The notes under the pieces: model-generated
What the model saw: only the letters and a program-made list of their open reading frames with translations
Databases searched by the model: none
What the model was told of the DNA's origin: nothing
Shown here: positions 16,522 through 25,095 of the stretch, one piece after another
Position numbering within the stretch: the stretch's first letter is position 1
Layout of the letters: each line of letters starts with the position of its first letter
NCBI GenBank assembly: GCA_947565425.1
Contig: CANOFW010000016.1
Span: 1 to 64,000, forward strand
From: an uncultured Lachnospiraceae bacterium
GTDB taxonomy: Bacteria; Bacillota; Clostridia; Lachnospirales; Lachnospiraceae
Reading direction: 5' to 3'
Length of the DNA: 64,000 nucleotides
Made by a program: the position numbers and the translations under genes

Positions 16522-17475
16522 ATGGATAACTTTATTTTCAGTATCAATGTTACGCTGCCGATTTTCCTGGTGATGGCATTGGGATGGGGATTGAAACAGA
16601 TCGGTATGCTTGACGACAATTTTGTCAAGGTGGCGAATAAATTTAACTTTAATGTCACGTTGCCGTTTCTGTTGTTTCGAGATATCTCATCGGTGGATAT
16701 AAAAGCAGTATTTGATTTGCAGTATGTGTTGTTTTGTGCCTTGGCAAGTTCGGCATGTTTTTGGCTGATCTGGGGCGGTACGAAGTTATTTTTAAAAGAT
16801 AAGTACATGACAGGAGCGTTTGTGCAGGCTTCTTTTCGCAGCAGCGCGGCAGTGATGGGGCTTGCCTTTATCCAAAATCTTTATGGGCAGTCGGCAATGG
16901 GGCCTTTGATGATTATAGGGGCGGTTCCGCTTTACAATATTTACTCCGTAATTGTGCTTACGTTCGAGGGGCGGCAGGAAAAGGATGTGGACCGGGCAGG
17001 CAAAATCAAAGAGGCATGCGTCAATATCCTCAAAAACCCCATTATTATCACCATTTTTCTGGGGCTCGTTGTCTCGCTGTGCGGGCTGCGTTTTCCGGTG
17101 TTAGTGGATAAAACAGTGGGAAATATCGCGCAGATGGCGACGCCGCTCGCGTTGGTAACGCTGGGCGCGGGATTTGAGGGCAGGAAAGCTCTGGCAAAAA
17201 TAAAGCCGACCTTGGCGGCTTCTTTTATCAAGCTGGTATTGCAGCCAGCGCTGCTTGTGCCATTAGCAGCAGCCATGGGTTTTACTGGGGAGAAGATGAT
17301 TGGGATTTTGATTATGCTGGCGTCTCCGACTACGCCGAGCTGTTATATTATGGCAAAAAATATGAAGAACGATGGCACATTGACAGCAAGCATCGTGGTT
17401 GCGACCACGTTACTGGCGTCGTTTACGTTGACGGCATGGATTTTTGTGCTGAAAACGGTGGGCTGGATTTCGTGA
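16522..17475 (+). CDS. AEC family (auxin efflux carrier-like) transporter
   Basis: This 317-residue membrane protein has about ten helices in two inverted halves, beginning INVTLPIFLVMALGWGLKQIGML. The family hallmarks are NKFNFNVTLPFLLFRDIS in the first half and the C-terminal LASPTTPSCYIMAKNM with conserved Ser/Pro/Asn-like residues in the crossing region. Bacterial members export malate or other small organic acids; the substrate here is unknown. The ATG at 16522 follows GGAGGGAG. It lies 59 bases after folA and might be read through from it. Confidence 0.88.
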   Translation: MDNFIFSINVTLPIFLVMALGWGLKQIGMLDDNFVKVANKFNFNVTLPFLLFRDISSVDIKAVFDLQYVLFCALASSACFWLIWGGTKLFLKDKYMTGAFVQASFRSSAAVMGLAFIQNLYGQSAMGPLMIIGAVPLYNIYSVIVLTFEGRQEKDVDRAGKIKEACVNILKNPIIITIFLGLVVSLCGLRFPVLVDKTVGNIAQMATPLALVTLGAGFEGRKALAKIKPTLAASFIKLVLQPALLVPLAAAMGFTGEKMIGILIMLASPTTPSCYIMAKNMKNDGTLTASIVVATTLLASFTLTAWIFVLKTVGWIS

Positions 17476-17551
17476 TTAATTTAATTTGAGTTTTGTAATT
17501 TTATCTGTTACAATAACAGGAAAACCATTGAGTTGAGGTGAAATTAGAATT

Positions 17552-19276
17552 ATGGCAATGGACATCACAGGAAAGAAATTATTTGTGAAAGCGCTTTCGG
17601 AGGAAGGCGTAGATACGGTATTTGGCTATCCCGGCGGGATGGTGACCGATATTTTAGACGAGTTATACAAACATGAGGAGATTGAATTGGTATTGCCGCG
17701 CCATGAACAAGGGCTGATCCATGAGGCGGAAGGATATGCCCGCGCTACAGGGAAGGTCGGTGTCTGTCTCGTGACGAGCGGTCCGGGCGCGACAAATATC
17801 ATGACCGGGCTTGCCGATGCCCATTATGACAATATTCCGCTGGTTTGCATCACAGGCCAGGTGCCTCTGAATTTAATCGGCAATGACGCTTTTCAGGAAG
17901 TAGATATTGTGGGGATGACGCGAAGCATCACCAAGTATGGCGTGACTGTACGGGACAGGAAAGAATTAGGAAAAATCCTCAAGATGGCGTTTCATATTGC
18001 GCAAACTGGCAAGCCAGGTCCGGTACTGATTGATTTGCCCAAGGATATCCAGACGGCGATGGGGCCGGGAGAGTACCCGGAATCTGTCTCTATCCGTGGT
18101 TACAAGCCGAATGCGAGTGTACATATCGGCCAGTTGAAAAAGGGATATAAATTGCTGAAAGCAGCAGAAAAGCCCTTGATTTTGGCGGGCGGCGGTATCA
18201 ACATCGCAGGGGCGAACGATAAATTGTTAGCGCTGGTGGAAAAGACGAAGATTCCGGTAGTGACGACGATTATGGGAAAAGGAGCCATACCCACAGACCA
18301 TCCCTATTATATAGGAAACAGCGGTATGCACGGCCGTTATGCAGCTAATATGGCAGTCGGGGAATGCGACGTGCTGTTTTCCATTGGCACTCGTTTTAAC
18401 GACCGTATTACCGGGGATTTGAACGAATTTGCCCCTCATGCGCAGATTGTTCATGTGGACATCGACACGGCTTCCATTTCCAGGAATGTAGTGGTGGACG
18501 TGCCGATTGTGGCAGACGCTAATCTGGCGTTGGAGAAGCTGCTGGAGTGGGCGGCGCCTCAGGAGACGGAAAGCTGGCGAGAAAAGATCCGCGAGTGGGA
18601 TAAAGAAAATCCGTTGGAGATGCGCCGTGACAAAGGCATGACGCCGCAGATGATTATAGAAGAAATCAACAGACAGTTTGCAGAGGGTATTTTTGTTACA
18701 GATGTCGGACAGCATCAGATGTGGGCGACGCAGTATATGGAACTCAACGAGAAGAAGCAGTTTATTACGTCCGGCGGCTTAGGTACGATGGGCTTTGGCT
18801 TTCCGGCAGCTATTGGCGCGAAGATTGGCTGTCCAGACAAACCAGTCGTTTGTATCAGCGGCGACGGCGGTATGCAGATGAACATCCAGGAGCTTGCCAC
18901 GGCCATGGCTCAGGAGGCAAATGTTATTGTGTGCATTTTCAATAATTATTATCTGGGCATGGTGCGTCAAATGCAGCAGCTTTTCTATGGTAAACGTTAT
19001 GAGGCCACATGTTTAAGAAGGCGTAAAGGCTGTCCGGGCGACTGCAAAGGGCCGGGAGAGCAATGTCCCCCGTATGAGCCGGATTTCGTGAAGCTGGCAG
19101 AAAGTTACGGCGCCTGCGGCATTCGCGTTACGCAAGAGTCGCAGATTGCGCCGGCATTGGAGCAGGCAAAGCAGTGTAATACGCCGGTACTTATTGAGTT
19201 TATGATTGCTACGGAAGACATTGTGCTTCCCATGGTAAAGGGTGGAAATCCTATGACGGAAATGATTTTGAAGTAG
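17552..19276 (+). CDS. ilvB: Acetolactate synthase large (catalytic) subunit
   Basis: This 574-residue TPP-dependent enzyme condenses pyruvate with pyruvate or 2-oxobutyrate in branched-chain amino-acid synthesis. It has an N-terminal PYR domain with FGYPGG and the catalytic Glu in PRHEQGL, a central FAD-type domain (SIGTRFNDRITGD) and a C-terminal PP domain with the TPP/Mg motif GDGGMQMNIQELAT ending near FNN. A Cys-rich loop (CLRRRKGCPGDCKGPG, about residues 489-505) replaces the usual short segment. Comparable Cys-containing loops occur in Clostridia. The ribosome-binding site (GAGGTGA) is rather far from the ATG. It is followed 17 bases later by ilvN. Confidence 0.96.
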   Translation: MAMDITGKKLFVKALSEEGVDTVFGYPGGMVTDILDELYKHEEIELVLPRHEQGLIHEAEGYARATGKVGVCLVTSGPGATNIMTGLADAHYDNIPLVCITGQVPLNLIGNDAFQEVDIVGMTRSITKYGVTVRDRKELGKILKMAFHIAQTGKPGPVLIDLPKDIQTAMGPGEYPESVSIRGYKPNASVHIGQLKKGYKLLKAAEKPLILAGGGINIAGANDKLLALVEKTKIPVVTTIMGKGAIPTDHPYYIGNSGMHGRYAANMAVGECDVLFSIGTRFNDRITGDLNEFAPHAQIVHVDIDTASISRNVVVDVPIVADANLALEKLLEWAAPQETESWREKIREWDKENPLEMRRDKGMTPQMIIEEINRQFAEGIFVTDVGQHQMWATQYMELNEKKQFITSGGLGTMGFGFPAAIGAKIGCPDKPVVCISGDGGMQMNIQELATAMAQEANVIVCIFNNYYLGMVRQMQQLFYGKRYEATCLRRRKGCPGDCKGPGEQCPPYEPDFVKLAESYGACGIRVTQESQIAPALEQAKQCNTPVLIEFMIATEDIVLPMVKGGNPMTEMILK

Positions 19277-19293
19277 GGAAAGGAGACAGAAAC

Positions 19294-19824
19294 ATGACGA
19301 AAAACAGATGGATAGCATTGTATGTTGAGAACCAGGTGGGCGTCCTGGCGAAAGTCTCCGGTCTTTTTTCCGGCAAATCTTATAACTTGCAGAGTCTTAC
19401 GGTGGGAACGACAGAGGACGAGACGGTGTCTCGTATGACGATTTGCGTTACCAGCGACGATATAACATTTGAACAGATTAAAAAGCAGCTCAACCGTATG
19501 GTAGAGGTAATTAAGGTTATGGATTTTACAGATGTGCCGATCCATATGAAGGAAATTCTGTTTGCGAAGGTGAAAGAATGCTCAGTGGAGGACAAGGCGG
19601 AGCTGTTTCAAATTGCGCAGGTGTTCCATGTGGAGGTGTCGGATATCGGCACGGACAGTATACTCTTAGAATGCAAAGCGACAGAACGCCGCAACAATGA
19701 GCTGATTGATCTTCTGAAAAGTAAGTTTAAACAGATTGAGATTGTACGCGGCGGCGGGGTAGCGATTGAATCCATCAGCACTTCCTGCGCCGGCAGATCG
19801 GAATACTTCAGGAAACAAAACTAA
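19294..19824 (+). CDS. ilvN: Acetolactate synthase small (regulatory) subunit
   Basis: This 176-residue subunit has an N-terminal ACT domain (RWIALYVENQVGVLAKVSGLF through about residue 80) that senses valine. The C-terminal IlvN domain includes VSDIGTDSILLECKATERRNNE. It activates IlvB and gives feedback inhibition. Length is typical. AAAGGAG lies in the 17-base gap after ilvB, consistent with one transcript and near-equal expression. Confidence 0.95.
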   Translation: MTKNRWIALYVENQVGVLAKVSGLFSGKSYNLQSLTVGTTEDETVSRMTICVTSDDITFEQIKKQLNRMVEVIKVMDFTDVPIHMKEILFAKVKECSVEDKAELFQIAQVFHVEVSDIGTDSILLECKATERRNNELIDLLKSKFKQIEIVRGGGVAIESISTSCAGRSEYFRKQN

Positions 19825-19901
19825 AGGCTACGTTTAGTTGCTGCATATCGGAAAGAAACTGTAGGAATAAAATGTAGTTATTATAAATATGGGAGAAATA
19901 T

Positions 19902-20423
19902 ATGCGTAAAATTTTAGTTGTTGTGGACATGCAGAAAGATTTTATAGATGGAACCCTGGGAACCGCGGAGGCAAAGGCGATTGTGCAGCCTGTCATAGAG
20001 AAAATGAAATCTTACGATAAAAAGGACATTTATGTTACGAGAGATACGCATGGCGATAATTACCTGGAAACGGCGGAGGGCAGAAAACTTCCGGTTGTCC
20101 ATTGCGTGAAGGGTACAAAAGGGTGGCAGCTTCATCCTGAAGTAGAAGCGCAGGCAGACATGGCGCATATTATAGATAAGCCTTCTTTTGGCTCTATGCA
20201 ATTGATGGAACTTCTTTGTAAGGAAAATGAGAGAGAACCTCTGGAAATTGAATTGGCAGGTTTGTGCACGGACATCTGCGTAGTAAGCAACGCATTGTTG
20301 TTGAAAGCGGCTATGCCGGAGGCAACAATCCGGGTGGATAAAGGCTGCTGCGCCGGAGTTACGCCAAAGTCTCATAAAGCAGCGTTGCTTACGATGGAGA
20401 TGTGCCAGATTGAGATTGTATAA
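19902..20423 (+). CDS. pncA: Nicotinamidase (isochorismatase-like hydrolase)
   Basis: This 173-residue enzyme is predicted to deamidate nicotinamide to nicotinate for NAD salvage. The catalytic triad is visible: Asp9 in VVVDMQKDF, Lys93 in IIDKPSFGSM and Cys126 in LCTDICVVSNALL. Metal-site candidates follow in RDTHGDNY. The family has several substrate types; the length and the GLCTDIC block fit cysteine-hydrolase nicotinamidases best. It is convergent with the flavin reductase gene, 13 bases apart. Confidence 0.85.
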   Translation: MRKILVVVDMQKDFIDGTLGTAEAKAIVQPVIEKMKSYDKKDIYVTRDTHGDNYLETAEGRKLPVVHCVKGTKGWQLHPEVEAQADMAHIIDKPSFGSMQLMELLCKENEREPLEIELAGLCTDICVVSNALLLKAAMPEATIRVDKGCCAGVTPKSHKAALLTMEMCQIEIV

Positions 20424-20436
20424 GAAACTATATAGT

Positions 20437-20952
20437 TTATCTTGCTAAAACTTCCATGATCTCTCCAACATATAGTGTATGCAGGTTGCCGTCATCCTTG
20501 CCGGAGTACCATTTTTCCTTGATTTCAGGGTCAAGAAAATGCGCCTCAGTGATGGGGATGGCGGCCATTTTTTTGCAGAGGATGTGGAAGTTTGATTCAT
20601 CCACATAGGGGGCGTTGTCCCGAAATCCTACGGTGAGACCGGAAGCTTTGAATTTGTCTTCAATTCTGCCTGTGACAATTCCAAAATATTTCAAGTCGTT
20701 TCTATATTTTTCATCGAAGAAGTTACAGGAAAAATATCCTTCTCTGTCTATAAATTCTTTGGTGTACCTTTTCTCGCGGACAAAGATGAAGGCAACATTC
20801 TTTCCCCAGAGAACGCCTAAGCCTCCCCAGCTTGCAGTCATAGCATTGACCTTTTCCTGGTTGCCCGCCGCAATCAGCATCCATTCATCTGAGATCTTAA
20901 TGAAAGGGTTAATTTCCAATAAGTCAATTGGATAGGGTTGAAATTGATGCAT
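20437..20952 (-). CDS. Flavin reductase family protein
   Basis: This 171-residue FMN-binding split-barrel protein of the flavin reductase-like family has an N-terminal strand segment ending WMLIAAGNQEKVNAMTASWGG, a segment typical of the group (nAMTaSWG), and FIFVREKRYTKEFI. In anaerobes such proteins often act as NAD(P)H:FMN oxidoreductases or as partners of other redox enzymes; no partner is adjacent here. The start ATG at 20950-20952 follows GGAGAAA. It is divergent from ilvE with 180 bases between. Confidence 0.85.
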   Translation of the reverse strand: MHQFQPYPIDLLEINPFIKISDEWMLIAAGNQEKVNAMTASWGGLGVLWGKNVAFIFVREKRYTKEFIDREGYFSCNFFDEKYRNDLKYFGIVTGRIEDKFKASGLTVGFRDNAPYVDESNFHILCKKMAAIPITEAHFLDPEIKEKWYSGKDDGNLHTLYVGEIMEVLAR

Positions 20953-21132
20953 AATTATTTCTCCTTTGCTAATTTTTATTTATGTACAGTATACATCATT
21001 TTATGAAATTTGACTATTGGATTATGAAAAAAAGTTATGAGCAGTATAAGTGCGGAGAATAATCTTGACAGCTATGGAAAAAAGTATAATAATTGATAGA
21101 AACGAAGAGAAGAATAGGATGGAGGAGCGATT

Positions 21133-22197
21133 ATGGATATCAAGTTTGTAAAAAGAGACGTATTAAAAGAGAAACCAGACCAGAGTAATCTGGGATTTGG
21201 CAAGTACATGACAGATTATATGTTTGTGATGGATTGGGATAAAGGAATAGGCTGGCATGACGCTAGAATCGAGCCTTATGGGCCGGTAGAAATCAGTCCC
21301 TCCTGCGTAACGCTTCATTATGCTCAGGAGACGTTTGAGGGTTTAAAAGCTTACCGCACCAAAGAGGACAAGATACTGCTGTTCCGTCCGGAAATGAATG
21401 CAAGAAGAATGATTAATTCCAATGCGAGGCTTTGTATGCCGGGATTTCCGGAAGATATGTTCGTGGAAGCGGTGGAAGCGTTGGTGAAGACAGAGCGTGA
21501 CTGGATTCCTTCTGAGCCGGGAACATCTCTCTATATCCGTCCATTTGTGTTCGCGACAGAGTCGGCATTAGGCGTGCATATGGCGATTTCTTATAAATTT
21601 ATGGTAATCTGCTGCCCGGTAGGGGCATATTATCCCGAGGGTATCAATCCAGTGAAGATTCTGGTGGAGGATGAGCTGGTACGCGCAGTGAAGGGCGGCA
21701 CCGGAGATACCAAATGCGGCGGCAATTATGCAGCGTCTATTTTAGGGCAGGTAAGAGCTGAGGAAAAGGGCTGTACGCAGGTACTTTGGCTGGATGGCGT
21801 CAACCGCAAATATGTAGAAGAAGTAGGAACCATGAATATCATGTTTAAGATTAACGGCGAGATCTACACAGCTCCGACAGAAGGAACCGTGCTTCCCGGT
21901 GTCACCAGAGATTCCATTATCCATATTCTCAAGGATTGGGGCTATAAGGTAAATGAGACGCATTTGTCAGTAGATGATTTGATGAAAGCAGGGCATGACG
22001 GCAGCTTGGAAGAAGCTTTTGGAACCGGTACGGCGGCAGTTATCTCTCCGGTCGGAGAATTTATGTATAAGGATGATATCGTTACGGTTAATGATTTCAA
22101 GATTGGGGATCTGACACAGAAGTTGTACGATTATCTCACCGGAATCCAATGGGGGAACGAAGAAGATAAATATGGCTGGACCAGAGAAGTGAAATAG
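21133..22197 (+). CDS. ilvE: Branched-chain amino acid aminotransferase
   Basis: This 354-residue PLP enzyme of fold type IV performs the last step of Ile, Val and Leu synthesis. The PLP lysine lies in the VKGGTGDTKCGGNYAAS segment (about residues 187-203). The substrate-loop motif ETFEGLKAYR and the C-terminal EAFGTGTAAVISPVGEF are also present. Length matches the longer BCAT2-like bacterial form. A TTGACA box at 21065-21070 and TATAATAAT at 21085 suggest a promoter, although the spacing is short (14-16 bases). GGAGGAG precedes the ATG. Functionally it belongs with ilvBN 2 kb upstream but is transcribed separately. Confidence 0.95.
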   Translation: MDIKFVKRDVLKEKPDQSNLGFGKYMTDYMFVMDWDKGIGWHDARIEPYGPVEISPSCVTLHYAQETFEGLKAYRTKEDKILLFRPEMNARRMINSNARLCMPGFPEDMFVEAVEALVKTERDWIPSEPGTSLYIRPFVFATESALGVHMAISYKFMVICCPVGAYYPEGINPVKILVEDELVRAVKGGTGDTKCGGNYAASILGQVRAEEKGCTQVLWLDGVNRKYVEEVGTMNIMFKINGEIYTAPTEGTVLPGVTRDSIIHILKDWGYKVNETHLSVDDLMKAGHDGSLEEAFGTGTAAVISPVGEFMYKDDIVTVNDFKIGDLTQKLYDYLTGIQWGNEEDKYGWTREVK

Positions 22198-22228
22198 AAC
22201 ATAGATATTGTATCAGGAAACATCGTGT

Positions 22229-22258
22229 CTGGGTTACAGAAGAGATTTTGTAACCCAG
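22229..22258. terminator. Hairpin after ilvE
   Basis: CTGGGTTACA (22229-22238) pairs with TGTAACCCAG (22249-22258) around a 10-base loop. No clean T-run follows, so it may be a weak terminator or an RNA-stabilising 3' hairpin. Confidence 0.5.
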
Positions 22259-22313
22259 ATATGGTGTTTATTATTATTTTGGGCATAAGTGTGGGAATGT
22301 GAGGGACGAGAAC

Positions 22314-23198
22314 ATGCACTTCGTGAAGGCAAAAGGAATATTATCTGCGCAAAATGGAATGAACTTATATCGAGGCTGTTCTCATGGATGTATTTACTGT
22401 GACTCCAGGAGTAAATGCTATCATATGCTGCATGATTTTGAAGATATTGAAGTAAAAGAAAATGCGCTTGACTTGTTAGCGTATGCACTGAAGCATAAAC
22501 GGAAAAAATGTATGATAGGCACGGGTGCTATGACGGATCCCTATATACCGTTAGAACTGGAACTGGAAACTGTCAGAAAAGCGCTTCATTTGATCTATGA
22601 GTATGGATTTGGATTTACAGTGATTACCAAGTCAGACCGTATTTTACGGGATATCGACCTTTTGCAAAAGATAAATGAAAGAACCAAATGCGTTGTACAA
22701 ATGACGTTGACTACTTACGATGAGGATTTGTGTAGAAAAATTGAGCCTCATGTAAGTACCACAAGAGAACGATTCGAGGTATTGAAACGGCTGCGGGACG
22801 CAGGTATCCCTACCGTTGTCTGGCTCACACCGATTTTACCGTTTATCAACGATACAGAAGAAAATATTTCCGGTATCTTAGATATGTGCATAGAGGCGAA
22901 AGTTTATGGCGTGATTTGTTTTGGCATGGGTTTGACGCTGCGGGAAGGGAACCGAGAGTATTTTTATGAGCAGTTAGACCGCTTCTTTCCAAAGTTAAAG
23001 GAGAAATACATACGAACCTACGGAAATCAGTATATGATTGAAAGTCCAAATAATAATCACTTGCTGGAATTGTTTTATCAAAAATGTAAAATGAGCGGAA
23101 TTGTTCATGATAATGAGCAAATTTTTCAGTATTTACATACGTTTCCCGAAAAAGAAATTGCCAGGCAAATAAGCCTTTGGGATTTGGAACTGAAATAA
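22314..23198 (+). CDS. Radical SAM protein, SPL-like (COG1533)
   Basis: This 294-residue radical S-adenosylmethionine protein has its [4Fe-4S] cluster motif at CSHGCIYC (CxxxCxxC, about residues 22-29), followed by the TDPYIPLE segment typical of the spore-photoproduct-lyase-related group. A TIM-barrel-type body follows, with FTVITKSDRILRDIDLL. It is shorter than true SplB and lacks that enzyme's N-terminal region. The reaction is unknown. The ATG at 22314 follows GAGGGACG. An upstream in-frame GTG (22299) is possible. It stands alone before a repeat-rich gap. Confidence 0.85.
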   Translation: MHFVKAKGILSAQNGMNLYRGCSHGCIYCDSRSKCYHMLHDFEDIEVKENALDLLAYALKHKRKKCMIGTGAMTDPYIPLELELETVRKALHLIYEYGFGFTVITKSDRILRDIDLLQKINERTKCVVQMTLTTYDEDLCRKIEPHVSTTRERFEVLKRLRDAGIPTVVWLTPILPFINDTEENISGILDMCIEAKVYGVICFGMGLTLREGNREYFYEQLDRFFPKLKEKYIRTYGNQYMIESPNNNHLLELFYQKCKMSGIVHDNEQIFQYLHTFPEKEIARQISLWDLELK

Positions 23199-23201
23199 TG
23201 C

Positions 23202-23479
23202 AACTATTCAGCCTTATTTTTTTGTACAGCCCAATTCCATAGAACTTTTATATTATGGAATATGAGAATGCTTATGGGAACCATTTGTTTCCAACAGATA
23301 CCCCTCCATACTGCCACCAGGAAACGTGACTGGATTTTTAGCATCCCTAGCTCCGGGGATGGACGGATTCTATTAATTCCCTCCCATTCAAACATATTTC
23401 CCATAAGTATCTTTGCACAACAGTATAAAAAGTTCTATGGAATAAGGCTGTTATATAAAAATAAAGGCTGAAAAGTTAC
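23202..23479. repeat. Inverted-repeat element with two oppositely oriented copies of an ~85-100-bp sequence
   Basis: The minus-oriented copy spans 23202-23299 and the plus-oriented copy spans 23397-23479. Shared blocks are TTCCCATAAG, AGTTCTATGG, AATAAGGCTG or its complement, and a GGCTGAAWAGTTAC end. A third, plus-oriented copy lies at 54947-55046. The 97 bases between the two copies are unmatched. No coding capacity. The pair could fold into a long hairpin and fills most of the 404-base gap between two genes. Confidence 0.75.
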
Positions 23480-23602
23480 GAAACAATTTTGAAAAGTTAC
23501 ATATTTTCTTAATAAAATAATAGAATGGAATTAAAGATTTTTTCCAAAACTAATGATAGAATACGATTATCAGATTAGAAGAGGAAAAGGTGAGAGAAAA
23601 TA

Positions 23603-23788
23603 ATGTTTAAAAAGAGAGATAAATATGCAGATATCAATGGTACGAAAAACCGCAGCAACATGGTCGTATTTGCGATCGCTGTCTTGGCAGTATGCATCAG
23701 CGGCGTATTATGCGCTAGAAAATTACAATTAGAGCAAAGATACATCAGCTTGAATGAAGTGACCATGGTGGACTGTGCCGCTGTATGA
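23603..23788 (+). CDS. Small single-span membrane protein, resembling a truncated septum-formation initiator
   Basis: This 61-residue protein has a basic N-terminus, one helix (MVVFAIAVLAVCISGVLCA, about residues 20-38) and then ARKLQLEQRYISLNE. That layout, including the start of a coiled coil just outside the membrane, resembles the front of DivIC/FtsL-type septum initiators, which normally run on for another 40-60 residues. Here a stop ends the protein soon after. It may be a truncated copy or an unrelated small protein. AAAAGGTGAGAG lies upstream. It is convergent with the next gene. Confidence 0.5.
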   Translation: MFKKRDKYADINGTKNRSNMVVFAIAVLAVCISGVLCARKLQLEQRYISLNEVTMVDCAAV

Positions 23789-23816
23789 CGATGTCTGATG
23801 GACAAATGCTCCTGCT

Positions 23817-24359
23817 TTAATGTTTGTTTTCTGAAATGGATATTCGATATCCCACGACAGCAATGATGATATCTACGCAGAACAGGAAAGATGCCAGGGA
23901 ATAAAGTACCTGCATGTTTCCTGATATTTTTTGTTCCTGTTTCAAAGTGTAAAATGCACATGAAGCAAAGATACCGGTCATGCCAATACTAAAAATGTCA
24001 AGTACCAGTAGGACGAATGAGATACCTATGGTGAATATCATCATGCCACAGAGCAGTCCCACCACAAAAATAAATAAATATGCCGGAATCTGTATCAGTT
24101 TTACAATCATGTTCATCTTCGCAAGTTCTTGCGAATTCCATCCTCCATTTTTGGTCATCAGAAAAAACCCTATATTCATAAAATATAGGACAATTCCCAC
24201 TAATAAAATAAATCCAAGCGGGACGAAAACATTATTGAAAAAAAGATGTTCCCACACAAATGTAAGGACCTTGTTCTTGCCGGCGGTAAATAAAAGCACA
24301 GGGAGTAGTGCCGCCAGATAGAGGAAAATAATGTTTCCCAGGGCAATAGCTTTTTTCAT
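23817..24359 (-). CDS. Polytopic membrane protein of unknown function, paired with an XRE regulator
   Basis: This protein of about 180 residues has five or six hydrophobic helices (for example IIFLYLAALLPVLLFTAG and FIFVVGLLCGMMIFTIGISF). The loops have no charged catalytic motif and no family was recognised. It directly follows the XRE gene on the minus strand (21-base gap), so the two are probably one transcript. A membrane protein with a small cytoplasmic repressor is a common arrangement for immunity or stress modules, but no toxin or substrate can be named here. The start could be ATG 24359 or an in-frame GTG 9 bases upstream. Confidence 0.65.
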   Translation of the reverse strand: MKKAIALGNIIFLYLAALLPVLLFTAGKNKVLTFVWEHLFFNNVFVPLGFILLVGIVLYFMNIGFFLMTKNGGWNSQELAKMNMIVKLIQIPAYLFIFVVGLLCGMMIFTIGISFVLLVLDIFSIGMTGIFASCAFYTLKQEQKISGNMQVLYSLASFLFCVDIIIAVVGYRISISENKH

Positions 24360-24380
24360 AGTAATCACTCATTTCATTCT

Positions 24381-24692
24381 CTATATTTCGTCGATTCCCA
24401 GTAAAATAAGCACAGCTTTTTGCAAATCTTTTTTTTCTCGGTATGCCTGTATGATTTTTCGTTCCGTATCATCTAGTTCATCTTGAGATAATTTTACGCC
24501 TAACAGTGTGCTGGGAGAAACCTTTAAAGCATGGCAGAGCGCGGCCAGCATGTCAGCGTCTGGGCGGTTAATGCCCTGTTCCCAATTTGAGACGCGTCCG
24601 TTGCTTACACCAATCTGTGCAGCCAGTAGTTTTTGGCTGATTCCAAGTTCTTCTCTGTATTTGCGAATTCGTTTACCAATTTCGTATTTCAA
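24381..24692 (-). CDS. XRE-family transcriptional regulator
   Basis: This 103-residue DNA-binding protein has a helix-turn-helix at residues 1-60 (IRKYREELGISQKLLAAQIG, VSNGRVSNWEQG) and a short helical C-terminal part. The best start is the TTG at 24690-24692, because AGGTGG sits 8 bases before it; longer in-frame starts upstream lack a site. It is divergent from a second XRE gene. The 166-base gap holds two copies of an ATCAAGAATTTCT palindrome that probably serve as shared operators. Confidence 0.85.
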   Translation of the reverse strand: MKYEIGKRIRKYREELGISQKLLAAQIGVSNGRVSNWEQGINRPDADMLAALCHALKVSPSTLLGVKLSQDELDDTERKIIQAYREKKDLQKAVLILLGIDEI

Positions 24693-24764
24693 ATAATCAC
24701 CACCTTTTGATTTATTATACATTTATTGATTTACAAAGGCAATGAACAATGTTACGAAATGGAA

Positions 24765-24842
24765 ATCAAGAATTTCTGGAAATTTCATTGACTAAAACAG
24801 AAAAACTGTGATACTATAAATAAAAATCAAGAATTTCTTGAT
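24765..24842. promoter_or_regulatory. Pair of palindromic operators between divergent XRE genes
   Basis: The near-palindrome ATCAAGAATTTCTGGAA occurs at 24765-24781, and a perfect one, ATCAAGAA-T-TTCTTGAT, at 24826-24842. They are 61 bases apart and flank the promoter of the rightward gene, the second covering its early transcribed region. One or both adjacent regulators are the likely binders. Confidence 0.65.
24788..24817 (+). promoter_or_regulatory. Promoter of the rightward XRE / membrane-protein operon
   Basis: TTGACT (24788-24793), an 18-base spacer and TACTAT (24812-24817), placed between the two palindromic operators. Confidence 0.6.
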
Positions 24843-24858
24843 AGAAAGGAGTGAAAGT

Positions 24859-25095
24859 ATGCGAGTTTATGAAAAAATACGAGCGTACATAACTGCTAAT
24901 GGGTATAAACAGGTGACAATCGCAAAAAAAGCGGGAATACCGAATGCTACATTTTATTCCATTATGAATGGCAGGCGGACGTTGTATGCCGATGATTTAT
25001 GCGCGATCTGCATGGCATTAAATATTAGTCCGGAAATGTTTGTGGAAGTTGATAATTCATATGAAAACTTAGCAGCAGAAAAGAAGGAGGCTTAG
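24859..25095 (+). CDS. Small XRE-family regulator
   Basis: This 78-residue protein is little more than one helix-turn-helix (VTIAKKAGIPNATFYSIMNG) followed by a helix and an acidic tail. The ATG at 24859 follows AAAGGAGTG. Its stop overlaps the start of the membrane-protein gene (TAGTG), so the two are co-translated. It faces a second XRE gene across a shared operator region, a layout suited to mutual repression. Confidence 0.85.
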   Translation: MRVYEKIRAYITANGYKQVTIAKKAGIPNATFYSIMNGRRTLYADDLCAICMALNISPEMFVEVDNSYENLAAEKKEA

